DNA of 64,000 nucleotides from Pelagicoccus enzymogenes (GTDB taxonomy: Bacteria; Verrucomicrobiota; Verrucomicrobiia; Opitutales; Opitutaceae). Position numbers and translations under genes: made by a program. Position 1 is the stretch's first letter. Each line of letters starts with the position of its first letter. The notes beneath the pieces were generated by a model. It was not told the DNA's origin and made no database searches. It saw nothing but the letters and a program-made list of their open reading frames with translations. Below, one piece after another: positions 9,485-17,457 of this stretch. The stretch covers positions 372,001 through 436,000 of the forward strand of contig NZ_JACYFG010000002.1 in NCBI RefSeq assembly GCF_014803405.1. Reading direction: 5' to 3'.

Positions 9485-11209
9485 ATGCCCCTTCTTTCAA
9501 AAAATTGCCTGTTACCCTTGATCGCGATCATAGTCGCAGGTTGCAAACTAGCGACTGCCACTGCATCTTACTCGATTGAGAGAGTAGCAATTTTCGACGT
9601 ATCCGAAGAATCCTCACAAACAGGGCTCTCACCGTTCAAAGAACTCGAAGTCTCGAACCCAAACCTAATTTGGGAATCACTCGGCAAAAACGTTCCGCAG
9701 CGCTTCGAAATCCAAGCAACCCTCAGACACCACAAGCAAGACCTCGTATCCCACACCCTTTCTCTCCACTTCCCCAGCACCTACGAGGTCTATTTCGACG
9801 AAACTCTCATCGGCAAAAACGGACAGCTGTCTTCGACTGGACAGGAAGAGGCCGTGGGACGAAGCATAAAGACCTTCAACCTTCCCGTAAAAGCTTCGAT
9901 CGAGGATACCCATTCCCTCCGTATTCGCGGCAGCCATACGCATGCTCCAAACACCGGTCACGCCCTAATCCTCGGCGTCACGCCACTCGAAGACAATCTC
10001 CACTTCGCCCGCTCGACAGCGATCGCCTATTCCTTCTATATCGTCTTCGCCCTATTCGGGATCTACTTGCTGGCCTACTTCTTCATAAACCGGACGCAGC
10101 ACCAATACCTTCTCCTCGGCTGCACCTGCGTCCTCTTCGGTATCTTTGCAGTCAACAAGCTGATCTACTATCAGATCAACGTTCCCTATACCTACCTCGA
10201 CTACATCGGCTACGTCGCAAATACCTGCACGTTCCTGCTCAGCATCATCGCGCCCGCCACTCTGCTCTACACCCTCGGATACCGACAAAAGCTGATCTAT
10301 TCGCTAGCAGCCCTGCCCTACATCCTATCCAAATCGATTGAGCCACTTGGCCCCATACCAGCCACAGCTTACGTCTGCCTCGCCCTCTCCGTCATATCCA
10401 TCGCTCTCCAAAAACGGTACGCAATCTTCGCAACCTCGATTTCCACCATCCTGCTGCTTACCTACGAACTCCCCTTTCTCGCCCAAAATCAAGCATTGGG
10501 CTTTGGAGCGCTCATGCTCATTTTTCTCGTATCCATAATCAACCTACTCGTCAAAGAATACAAGGAACGCCACCAAGCTCAGCTGCAGAACACACGCCTC
10601 CAGCTCGAGCTTCTCAAGAGTAAAATCCAACCGCACTTCGTGCTCAACTCTCTCACCTCCGCCATCGAATGGATAGAGACCAATCCCAAACAAGGAGTGA
10701 AACTCATCCAGGAGCTCGCCAAGGAATTCGATCTGCTCTCCTCCATCTCCGAGCAGAAACTGATCCCCCTCGCCACCGAAATCGAATCCTGCAAAACCTA
10801 CCTGCGCATCATGGAGTACCGCAAGAAAGCGAAGTACCAGCTTGAGCTCATAAACGTCGACCTCTCAGCGGAACTCCCTCCTTCACTGATCCGCAACCTG
10901 CTCGAGAACGCCATCAGCCACAACGGATTCGGCGAAGCAAGCGTCACCTTCGAGCTGTCCCAACACCAAAAAGACGGCCAACGGATCCTTCGCTTCGCGG
11001 CGCCTACCGCTAGAGAAACGAGCGAACCCAAAACAAACGAGGACGGCACGGGCATTCGCTACATCAAGGCCCGCCTCGCCGAATCCTACAAGACGTGGAG
11101 TTTTCATCACGGCCCTGAAAACGGAAAGTGGGTTAGCGCCATAATCACCCCATCAAAGCAAGGAACGGCGGCCGCAATAGACCTAAACCTTACAAGCTCC
11201 AAACCCTAG
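9485..11209 (+). CDS. LytS/YehU-type sensor histidine kinase with 7TM (7TMR-DISM-like) sensor
   Basis: A 574-residue kinase. An N-terminal hydrophobic segment ends in AGC, so it may be a signal peptide or lipobox. An extracytoplasmic beta domain follows (about residues 25-165), then seven closely spaced membrane helices (about 170-365). After a coiled-coil linker comes a His_kinase-type dimerisation motif, LLKSKIQPHFVLNSLTSAIE, in which the His is the expected phosphorylation site. The ATP-binding part has LIRNLLENAISHNGFG as its N box and a short GTGIRYIKARL G box. This is the LytS/YehU architecture and pairs with the LytTR regulator that starts 8 bases downstream. The signal is unknown. An upstream in-frame extension from about 8867 is not coding because it runs antisense through iorA. 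Confidence 0.88.
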   Translation: MPLLSKNCLLPLIAIIVAGCKLATATASYSIERVAIFDVSEESSQTGLSPFKELEVSNPNLIWESLGKNVPQRFEIQATLRHHKQDLVSHTLSLHFPSTYEVYFDETLIGKNGQLSSTGQEEAVGRSIKTFNLPVKASIEDTHSLRIRGSHTHAPNTGHALILGVTPLEDNLHFARSTAIAYSFYIVFALFGIYLLAYFFINRTQHQYLLLGCTCVLFGIFAVNKLIYYQINVPYTYLDYIGYVANTCTFLLSIIAPATLLYTLGYRQKLIYSLAALPYILSKSIEPLGPIPATAYVCLALSVISIALQKRYAIFATSISTILLLTYELPFLAQNQALGFGALMLIFLVSIINLLVKEYKERHQAQLQNTRLQLELLKSKIQPHFVLNSLTSAIEWIETNPKQGVKLIQELAKEFDLLSSISEQKLIPLATEIESCKTYLRIMEYRKKAKYQLELINVDLSAELPPSLIRNLLENAISHNGFGEASVTFELSQHQKDGQRILRFAAPTARETSEPKTNEDGTGIRYIKARLAESYKTWSFHHGPENGKWVSAIITPSKQGTAAAIDLNLTSSKP

Positions 11210-11216
11210 TCCGAAA

Positions 11217-11918
11217 TTGAATATCCTTATCGTAGAAGACGAAGCGAGCATCATGGATCGCCTCAAGCGACTCACTCGGAACATCCTGGGCGAACGTCTC
11301 CAAAATCTTGCTACGGCACAATCCTTGGCCGAAGCTGAGGCGACTCTGAATAATTCCGCGTGCGACGTCCTCATGCTGGACCTCAACCTGAACGGAAGAG
11401 ACGGATTCGAACTCCTCAGAAAGCTCGCTAGCCGCTCCTTTCACACCATCGTCATTTCCGCTTACACCTCGCGGGCCATCGAAGCTTACGAACACGGGGT
11501 CATCGATTTCGTGCCCAAACCTTTCGACGAGGAACGCCTCGCCCAGTCCTTTCGACGCATTCTCGGGCACGATACGCAACGTACCCACTTCGCCAAATTC
11601 CTCGCCGTCCGTTGCCACGGACGAATCGAGCTCGTCTGCCTCGATGAGATCGAACACATCCAAGCCGACGGCCCTTGTTCCCACATCATCAAAACCGACG
11701 GCTCAAGGCGGGCCCACGACAAGATGCTCAAGGATCTCGAACTTCTTCTCCCTCCCAGCTTTGAGCGCGTCCACAAATCCTACATCGCGAACATGGCCGC
11801 CGTAAGCGGCCTCGCAATGGGTCCCGACCACAAGAACTTCCTCCAATTTTCCAGCCGACGCAGCATCCCCCTCAGTCGCAGCAAGACCAAGGAACTCAAA
11901 GCAAAGCTCGGCTACTGA
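11217..11918 (+). CDS. LytTR-family response regulator
   Basis: A 233-residue regulator using a TTG start (MNILIVEDEASIMDRL). The receiver domain (residues 1-~115) has the acidic pair ED, the phospho-acceptor Asp in LMLDLNLNGRDG and the conserved Lys in VPKPFDEERL. The C-terminal half is a LytTR DNA-binding domain: ELVCLDEIEHIQADGPCSHI, RAHDKMLKDLELLL and FERVHKSYIANMAAV. It lies 8 bases after the LytS-like kinase, so the two form one operon and a cognate two-component system. LytTR proteins bind direct repeats upstream of target genes; no target can be named here. Confidence 0.93.
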   Translation: MNILIVEDEASIMDRLKRLTRNILGERLQNLATAQSLAEAEATLNNSACDVLMLDLNLNGRDGFELLRKLASRSFHTIVISAYTSRAIEAYEHGVIDFVPKPFDEERLAQSFRRILGHDTQRTHFAKFLAVRCHGRIELVCLDEIEHIQADGPCSHIIKTDGSRRAHDKMLKDLELLLPPSFERVHKSYIANMAAVSGLAMGPDHKNFLQFSSRRSIPLSRSKTKELKAKLGY

Positions 11919-11927
11919 AGACGACAC

Positions 11928-11946
11928 GTATTCTAAGCTAGAATAC
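11928..11946. terminator. Inverted repeat after the LytTR regulator gene
   Basis: A perfect 8-bp inverted repeat (GTATTCTA / TAGAATAC) with a 3-base spacer begins 10 bases after the regulator stop codon. There is no long T-run, so it is either a weak terminator or a protein-binding palindrome between this operon and the AAA+ gene. Confidence 0.4.
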
Positions 11947-12029
11947 GCTATTTCAAAACGCATGTGACAATGGGATTGCCTCGTACATTCGCCTAGCCAA
12001 TTAAGGATCAGACTATCCCAACAAATGCC

Positions 12030-13376
12030 ATGAGTGAAGAACCGCAGGAAATCCAAGCCCTCCGACAAGCCCTCGCCTTCAGCCCAGACAACATTCCGCT
12101 GATCGGACACCTCGCCAACGCCCTCCTCAAGTACGGGCACTTCGCCTCCGCAGAGCGCGAACTCAAGTCAGGCCTTTCGCAGGACCCCGGCAATCGCGAC
12201 TTGCAAATCGCCCTCGCCAAAGCCTACAGCCAGCAGGACAAGCACTCCGAAGCACTCGTCGTGCTCGAAAGCCTCGAGAAGAAAAACCAGCTCGAAGCCG
12301 AGGGCCACCTTCTCTTCGCCAAGCTGCTCAGCAACACCACCGAGCTGGTCCTCGCCGCTGAGCACTACAAGAAGGCCATCGCCCTCGACCCCAAGTGCGA
12401 GGACGAGGAAGTAGCCGACGAGCTCGCACCCTTCCTCATCGAAAGCTCCGACCCACACGACCATCCCAACAAACTCCCCGCCGGCGACCACCCGGGCGAA
12501 TTCGAGACCGACGTGCAAAAGCCCAAGATCACCTTCGCCGACGTCGGCGGCATGGAATCGGTAAAGGAGCAGATCCGCATGAAGATCATCCACCCGCTCA
12601 AAAATGCGGAACTCTTCAAAGCCTACGGGAAAAAGATCGGCGGCGGCGTTCTCCTCTACGGCCCACCCGGCTGCGGCAAAACCCATATCGCCCGCGCCAC
12701 CGCCGGCGAGGTTAAAGCCAACTTCATCAGCATCGGCCTGCACGAAATCCTCAGCATGTGGATCGGGCAAAGCGAAAACAACCTGCACGACCTCTTCGAG
12801 CAAGCCCGCCGCAACGCCCCCTCCGTGCTCTTCATCGACGAGGTCGACGCCGTAGCCGCCAACCGCTCCGACATGCGCCAAAGCGCCGGTCGCCAGCTCA
12901 TCAACCAATTCCTCTCGGAGCTCGACGGAGTCGACTACTCCAACGAAGGCGTGCTCGTCCTCGCCGCCACCAACGCCCCTTGGCACCTTGATCCGGCTTT
13001 CCGCCGCCCCGGACGCTTCGACCAGATCGTATTCGTCCCGCCACCCGACCTCGAAGCCCGCACTTCAATCCTGCAGCTCATGCTGGCCGAGAAACCATCC
13101 GAGGACATCGACTTCGCCAAGCTGGCAAAGAAAACCGATGGCCTCACTGGAGCCGACCTCAAGTCCATCGTCGACGTCGCCGTGGAGGATACCCTCGACG
13201 AAGCGATGAAGACGGGCAACATCGTCCCCCTCCGCACCAAAGCCCTGCTCAAGGCCGCTTCCAAGACCAAGGCAAGCTCCAAGGACTGGTTTTCCTCCGC
13301 CAAAAACCACGCCCTCTACGCCAACCAGTCCGGCCTCTACGACGAAATTCTCGACTACCTCAAGATCAAGCGATGA
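12030..13376 (+). CDS. TPR-AAA+ ATPase (CDC48/FtsH-like AAA module)
   Basis: 448 residues. Residues ~1-125 are tetratricopeptide-like repeats (HLANALLKYGHFASAERELK and similar). The classical AAA module follows at ~165-400: GGMESVKEQI, Walker A GPPGCGKTHIA, Walker B SVLFIDEVDA, sensor ATNAPWHLDP and the arginine-finger segment FRRPGRFDQIVF. The lid contains GLTGADLKSIVD. All key ATPase residues are present. No protease or membrane segment is fused, so it probably acts as a remodelling or unfolding ATPase with the TPR part selecting partners. Its stop codon overlaps the start of the next gene (ATGA), which points to a stoichiometric partnership with the TPR-membrane protein. TPR plus AAA+ also occurs in type VII EccA, but the AAA type differs. 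Confidence 0.88.
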   Translation: MSEEPQEIQALRQALAFSPDNIPLIGHLANALLKYGHFASAERELKSGLSQDPGNRDLQIALAKAYSQQDKHSEALVVLESLEKKNQLEAEGHLLFAKLLSNTTELVLAAEHYKKAIALDPKCEDEEVADELAPFLIESSDPHDHPNKLPAGDHPGEFETDVQKPKITFADVGGMESVKEQIRMKIIHPLKNAELFKAYGKKIGGGVLLYGPPGCGKTHIARATAGEVKANFISIGLHEILSMWIGQSENNLHDLFEQARRNAPSVLFIDEVDAVAANRSDMRQSAGRQLINQFLSELDGVDYSNEGVLVLAATNAPWHLDPAFRRPGRFDQIVFVPPPDLEARTSILQLMLAEKPSEDIDFAKLAKKTDGLTGADLKSIVDVAVEDTLDEAMKTGNIVPLRTKALLKAASKTKASSKDWFSSAKNHALYANQSGLYDEILDYLKIKR

Positions 13377-14617
13377 GCAGCCCAAACCTCGAACGCGCTC
13401 AGCTCCTGCTTGAGCAAAACCGCGGCTCCGACGCCGAAGAGTACGCCCGCTTGGCGATCCAAGACGATCCCAACGCAGCCCTCGCCTACCTTTACCTGTC
13501 CTCCGCCTTGATGCAGCAGAACAAGGACCGCGACGCTCTCGCTCCCGCGCAGGAGGCCCTCAGCCTCGATCCCGACAACCCCTACACGCATGCCCACATC
13601 GCTCGCGTGCACTACCATCTAGAGAATTGGAAGAAGGCGGAGGCCGCAGCCAACCAAGCGCTGCGGATGTATCCAGAAGATTCCGACATGTTCGGACTGC
13701 TCGCGTATTTGGCCGCCCGCAAGGCCGATTGGGAAAAGTCGCTCGAGCTCGCCGAAACGGGCCTCAGCTTCGACTCCGACCACGTGCTCTGCACCAACGC
13801 CCGAGCCAACGCACTCACCAAGCTCAAACGAAGCGACGACGCCCAAGACTCCCTCGACTACGCGCTCAAGCGCGATCCAGAAAATCCATACACCCACTAC
13901 CAAAAAGGACACGTCCTGCTCGAAGGGGGCAAATACGACGAAGCCGCCAAACACTTTTGCGAAGCCCTCCGCCTCGCCCCGAATTTCGAGGACGCCAAAG
14001 AAGGCCTCGTCGAAGCCCTCAAAGCCAAGCACTTCGTCTACTCCCTGTTCCTGAAGTACATCTTCTTCATGAGCCGCCTCAAACCCGGGGTGCAAATGGG
14101 AATCATCTTTGGCGGCTATTTCGCGCAACGCATCCTCTCCGAAAGCCTCGCCTCCGCTGGACAGTATGGAGTAGCTTCCGCCGTGCGTATCGTCTACGGC
14201 GTGTTCGCTTTCTTCACTTGGACCGCGAGCAGCCTCTTCAACCTGCTGCTTTTCGTCCATCCCATGGGACGCTACGCCCTCTCCGAGCGCCAACGCAAAG
14301 TCGCCGCTGGCGTGGGAGCCTGCGTCGCCATGATCCTAGCCAGCCTCGCCCTCCACTTCAGCACTAACATCGAGGGATTGCTTTACGGAGCTCTCGCCTT
14401 TGCCACCTGCTCACTTCCCGTCGCCGCCGCAGAATACGCGACCAATCCGGGGAAGCTAAAACTGCTGGGCCTCGTCATCGTCGCCCAGTGTCTCTGCGCC
14501 CTCGGCGCTTTCGCTCTTTACCTCTCCGGCGATCCCGCCACTGCCGACGGTCCCGCCACCATCGCAATCATCACCGGCGTCGCCTTCACCTGGCTCAGCG
14601 CCTTCTTCCGCAACTAG
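13373..14617 (+). CDS. TPR-repeat integral membrane protein, partner of AAA+ ATPase
   Basis: 414 residues. The N-terminal ~220 residues are six or so TPR units (for example ALAYLYLSSALMQQNKDRDA and NPYTHAHIARVHYHLENWKK). The C-terminal ~190 residues carry about five hydrophobic segments, including VASAVRIVYGVFAFFTWTAS, VGACVAMILASLALHF and LLGLVIVAQCLCALGAFALY. The TPR face would therefore be cytoplasmic and membrane-anchored. The start overlaps the upstream AAA+ gene by 4 bases. The pair suggests a membrane docking site for the ATPase. No established family function was recognised. Confidence 0.8.
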   Translation: MSSPNLERAQLLLEQNRGSDAEEYARLAIQDDPNAALAYLYLSSALMQQNKDRDALAPAQEALSLDPDNPYTHAHIARVHYHLENWKKAEAAANQALRMYPEDSDMFGLLAYLAARKADWEKSLELAETGLSFDSDHVLCTNARANALTKLKRSDDAQDSLDYALKRDPENPYTHYQKGHVLLEGGKYDEAAKHFCEALRLAPNFEDAKEGLVEALKAKHFVYSLFLKYIFFMSRLKPGVQMGIIFGGYFAQRILSESLASAGQYGVASAVRIVYGVFAFFTWTASSLFNLLLFVHPMGRYALSERQRKVAAGVGACVAMILASLALHFSTNIEGLLYGALAFATCSLPVAAAEYATNPGKLKLLGLVIVAQCLCALGAFALYLSGDPATADGPATIAIITGVAFTWLSAFFRN

Positions 14618-14625
14618 ATGTTTGA

Positions 14626-14684
14626 GGGAAGCGGCCTCCTGCCGCGATCTCCCAACACTAAAAATCGCGGCACAAGGCCGCTGC
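14626..14684. repeat. REP-like palindromic element (copy 1)
   Basis: Two arms, GGGAAGCGGCCTCCTGCCGC and ATCGCGGCACAAGGCCGCTG, are imperfect inverted copies around a short A-rich centre. The same layout, with compensating base changes, recurs at 20625-20685. The element lies between the TPR-membrane gene and the dehydrogenase gene and could act as a terminator or processing site. Confidence 0.65.
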
Positions 14685-14702
14685 CCACCCCCACCACTCT
14701 CC

Positions 14703-15671
14703 ATGCCTTACAAGATATACATCGACTTCCCCCTTACTCCTGAACTCAAGTCCCGCATCGTAAATGGGACACGCGGGCACCAACTCGTAATCCCCGCCAA
14801 GCCTGCAACCGTGCTCGGTCTCGGCGATATCGAGCCGGAATTCTACGACTGCGACATCATATTCGGCCAACCCCAAACCGATGCAGTTGCAAAAGCGTCA
14901 TCCTTAAAATGGATACAAGTCAGCTCTTCCGGTATCACCCGCTACGACACTCCAGACTTTCGGGAGGCGATGACACAACGCGGAATCCCCATATGCAACA
15001 GCGCCCACGTATTCAACGAGGCCTGCGCTGACCACGCCCTCGCCTTCATGCTCGCCCAATCTCGCCAGCTTCCCCAAGCCCTCGCATCCCAAGCGCCCAA
15101 CGGCACCGAAGCCTGGCAGGCGATCCGTTCAGGCGGCGTCCCCTTGCGGGGCCAAAGAGCGCTCATCCTCGGATTCGGGGCAATCGGCCGTCGTTTGGCA
15201 GAGCTGCTTGCCCCTTTCGAAATGCAGCTTACCGTATACCGACGCACGCCACGTGGCGACGAAGGCATGCCTGTCGTATCCGAATCCGAACTACCAGCCG
15301 CTCTCGCCGAGTCCGACCACATCGTCAACATCCTGCCCGACAGCGAGGCGACCAAGCATTTCTTCAACGCAGAACGATTCGCCCAACTCAAGCCCAGCAG
15401 CGTCTTCTACAATATCGGCCGCGGCACCACCGTCGACCAAGACGCTCTCGTCGAAGCCCTGAAGAACCAGCAATTGCGCGAGGCTTGGCTCGATGTCACA
15501 GATCCCGAGCCCCTGCCGTTGGATCACCCCCTACGCCAGCAATCGAATTGCTTCATCACTCCGCACACTGCTGGAGGATTCGCCGGAGAAGCCGAAGCCT
15601 GCATCGATCACTTCCTCAAAAACCTCGCCCGCTTCGAAAAAGGCGAAACATTGGAGAACCGCGTCATTTAG
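14703..15671 (+). CDS. D-2-hydroxyacid dehydrogenase family protein
   Basis: A 322-residue NAD(P)-dependent oxidoreductase. The ATG at 14703 is chosen because longer frames run through the palindromic repeat. The NAD-binding fold has ILGFGAIGRRLAELL, with the usual GxGxxG. The catalytic residues of the family are visible: Arg in YNIGRGTTVDQ, Glu in DVTDPEPLP and His in FITPHTAGG. The N-terminal substrate half is divergent, so glyoxylate/hydroxypyruvate reductase, phosphoglycerate dehydrogenase-like and other roles remain open. It is flanked by unrelated genes; the convergent acid phosphatase gene ends 38 bases downstream. Confidence 0.88.
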   Translation: MPYKIYIDFPLTPELKSRIVNGTRGHQLVIPAKPATVLGLGDIEPEFYDCDIIFGQPQTDAVAKASSLKWIQVSSSGITRYDTPDFREAMTQRGIPICNSAHVFNEACADHALAFMLAQSRQLPQALASQAPNGTEAWQAIRSGGVPLRGQRALILGFGAIGRRLAELLAPFEMQLTVYRRTPRGDEGMPVVSESELPAALAESDHIVNILPDSEATKHFFNAERFAQLKPSSVFYNIGRGTTVDQDALVEALKNQQLREAWLDVTDPEPLPLDHPLRQQSNCFITPHTAGGFAGEAEACIDHFLKNLARFEKGETLENRVI

Positions 15672-15709
15672 GCGTTACGAATGGTGGCGCGGCTTCCCCG
15701 AAGACGCCT

Positions 15710-16459
15710 TCAAAACTTGGCGTTCGTCGCCCACGACCCGTAAACCGGATTTGGGAAAACGAAATACTTGTATCCAAAATCCGAGAATGCAGACGACTCG
15801 CCTTCCTTCGCCAGATCCTGCGTTAGCCCCGGAAAGTCAGTGATGTTATCTCCAAAAAACATCACGATCTCGAAAGCCTCCAAACCAGCCTTCGCGTTGC
15901 CGGATTCGACCCGCTCCCAACGCGGTTCCTTTTCGTCGTCGTCTTCCATCAATAGGACCACGTCAAAAGGGACTCCCAGTTTTATAAGGTTCGCTTCCGT
16001 AGATTCCTGAACGACGACGCTACGGTTCGAAACGATCGCTACCTTGCCCCCCAGTTCCTTGACCCGACGAGTAAACGCCACCGATCCCGGCACCGCAGGA
16101 GCCTCTTCCCGCCGGCACCAGTCGTGCCATAGGTCCATGTCGAAATCAGCTCCCCGCCGCTCCTTCGCCTCCAGGGAATTATCGAGCACCGTCTCGTCCG
16201 CGTCCAGGGCTACGCCCCATTGCTTTCCTTCGAACTCTCCCGAAGCGACCCGTTCCTCCAGCACCTTCGTCGCTGACGCATAAAGCTGGCGAGTCATGGC
16301 CTGATACTCCGCCGCGTTGCGCATCCAATGCAAATCGTTCGGCATTGACGCCCACTCTTCCGCTTGCAACTCGCTGATGCCACCGTCCAGCGAAGCAGCG
16401 ACAGGAACCCGCGAACAAACTCCCAAAAGCAAAAGGACCGCAGCTCCTGCCCTGTTCAT
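15710..16459 (-). CDS. HAD-superfamily acid phosphatase, lipoprotein e(P4)/class C type
   Basis: The start at 16459 (MNRAGAAVLLLLGVC) gives 249 residues with a signal peptide. A Cys at the end of the hydrophobic stretch (LLLLGVC) may be a lipobox. The HAD nucleophile motif is VALDADETVLDN (DxD), followed by VAIVSNRS (motif II) and IVMFFGDNITDF (motif IV). The WMRNAAEYQAM segment is typical of the 5'-nucleotidase e(P4) family. These enzymes remove phosphate from nucleotides at the outer membrane or in the periplasm. A GAGAAAG ribosome-binding site supports the start. Confidence 0.9.
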   Translation of the reverse strand: MNRAGAAVLLLLGVCSRVPVAASLDGGISELQAEEWASMPNDLHWMRNAAEYQAMTRQLYASATKVLEERVASGEFEGKQWGVALDADETVLDNSLEAKERRGADFDMDLWHDWCRREEAPAVPGSVAFTRRVKELGGKVAIVSNRSVVVQESTEANLIKLGVPFDVVLLMEDDDEKEPRWERVESGNAKAGLEAFEIVMFFGDNITDFPGLTQDLAKEGESSAFSDFGYKYFVFPNPVYGSWATNAKF

Positions 16460-16595
16460 ACTTTCTCGCTTAAAAACCCTCTTCGCAAACATGCAGAACT
16501 TGCTGACATCAGCCTGACAAGCACGCAAGTTAAGACGCAGCCAAAATTTCATTACACCGAAGTTTAGGCTATATCTAAATTTCGGATACAAAAAA

Positions 16596-16620
16596 GCCGA
16601 CCGCGTTACGCGGTCGGCTC
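16596..16620 (-). terminator. Rho-independent terminator of the VPDSG-CTERM gene
   Basis: A perfect 11-bp stem (AGCCGACCGCG / CGCGGTCGGCT) with a TTA loop is followed on the minus strand by six T. It lies 18 bases beyond the stop codon of the sorting-signal protein. Confidence 0.92.
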
Positions 16621-16637
16621 GAGAGAAAGTCTAACAA

Positions 16638-17201
16638 CTATCGACGAGAGAAGCGCCGGAAACCGACAAGCGCTGCGATCCCCATAAGCGAGAGAGCAAT
16701 TCCCCCAGCATCTGGAACTGCATTTACCTCAACGGTGATATACTCGGTGTTGTCATAGGCATTGGAATCCCAGTACATGAGCTGCAGGACACCCGCTTCG
16801 GGGGCCACACCCGCAAAGGACGTTCCGAGCAAAATGTAGCTCGAACCGATCTTGCCTACCAGAGCTCCGTAGGGAGCCGAAAAGCCATCGTCATTGTAAG
16901 GACCGAAGGCCTGTCCGATAAGCGTTCCCACACTCGCTCCAGAATCATCCGTCCCAGTCGCAAACAGGTTTCCGAGCAGTCCGTCAGCATTCGACCAGCG
17001 TGGATTCGCTCCCGCGCTCCACAGATCATCCAGGGATGCGTTTGTTGTGAACGCCTGTCCGGCAGATAGGGAGATAGTGTTCACAGGCGTTCCCCCATTG
17101 GAGGAATTGTCCTTCGCGTAAACGTCGTACGAAATCGCATGCACCGCTGGAATGGCAACGATGGCGCCGATGAGAGCTGATATTTGGAGTAATTTTTTCA
17201 T
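16638..17201 (-). CDS. Exported protein with VPDSG-CTERM/PEP-CTERM-like sorting tail
   Basis: 187 residues from the ATG at 17201. There is a signal peptide (MKKLLQISALIGAIVAIPAVHA, residues 1-22), a serine/glycine-rich mature part of unknown fold, and a C-terminal tripartite signal: VPDAGG, a hydrophobic helix (IALSLMGIAALVGF) and a basic end RRFSRR. This closely matches the VPDSG-CTERM variant of PEP-CTERM sorting signals found in Verrucomicrobiota, which are processed by an exosortase. No exosortase gene is in the window, so sorting must depend on enzymes encoded elsewhere. The leader carries a palindrome and a sigma-54-like promoter, and a strong terminator follows, so this is a single-gene transcript. 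Confidence 0.85.
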   Translation of the reverse strand: MKKLLQISALIGAIVAIPAVHAISYDVYAKDNSSNGGTPVNTISLSAGQAFTTNASLDDLWSAGANPRWSNADGLLGNLFATGTDDSGASVGTLIGQAFGPYNDDGFSAPYGALVGKIGSSYILLGTSFAGVAPEAGVLQLMYWDSNAYDNTEYITVEVNAVPDAGGIALSLMGIAALVGFRRFSRR

Positions 17202-17228
17202 GCTGTTTTTTGGGTTAATAACTTTGGA

Positions 17229-17246
17229 ATAGAGTCCTGACTCTAT
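17229..17246. promoter_or_regulatory. Palindrome at the predicted transcription start of the VPDSG-CTERM gene
   Basis: A perfect 8-bp inverted repeat with a 2-base spacer (ATAGAGTCCTGACTCTAT) lies 28-45 bases upstream of the start codon. Its centre coincides with the +1 position predicted from the sigma-54 element (about 17237). It could be an operator, or an RNA hairpin at the 5' end of the transcript. Confidence 0.5.
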
Positions 17247-17247
17247 C

Positions 17248-17263
17248 AGCAAAACTAGTGCCA
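17248..17263 (-). promoter_or_regulatory. Predicted sigma-54 (RpoN) promoter of the VPDSG-CTERM gene
   Basis: The minus strand reads TGGCACTAGTTTTGCT, matching the -24/-12 consensus TGGCACrNNNNTTGCw at every fixed base except the purine at position 7. The GG and GC dinucleotides have the correct spacing. The -12 C is at 17249, about 48 bases upstream of the start codon. A further inverted repeat CCAGA/TCTGG at 17391-17404, about 155 bases upstream of the predicted start, sits where an enhancer-binding activator would be expected. RpoN control of PEP-CTERM genes is known in Proteobacteria. Confidence 0.65.
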
Positions 17264-17457
17264 TCACGTAGAGCCTAGCACGGGCTACTTCCATAAGTAA
17301 TTCCCCCTTCGCAACTTCCAGCTGCAGGAAAAATCCAAGTTCCCCTCATTCTCGAAGAATACGTAAGGCAACTCGACGAGTGACAAAAAGCCAGACAGAT
17401 CTGGAAGGCTCAACCCTTAGATGCAGAGGGACTTAGAGAATTCGAAAACAAGCCCAA

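Noticed and set aside
12030-14617. Type VII secretion (EccA-like) assignment for the TPR-AAA+ pair
   Set aside because: EccA shares the TPR plus AAA+ layout, but the AAA module here is CDC48/FtsH-like rather than CbxX-like, and no other esx/ecc genes are nearby.
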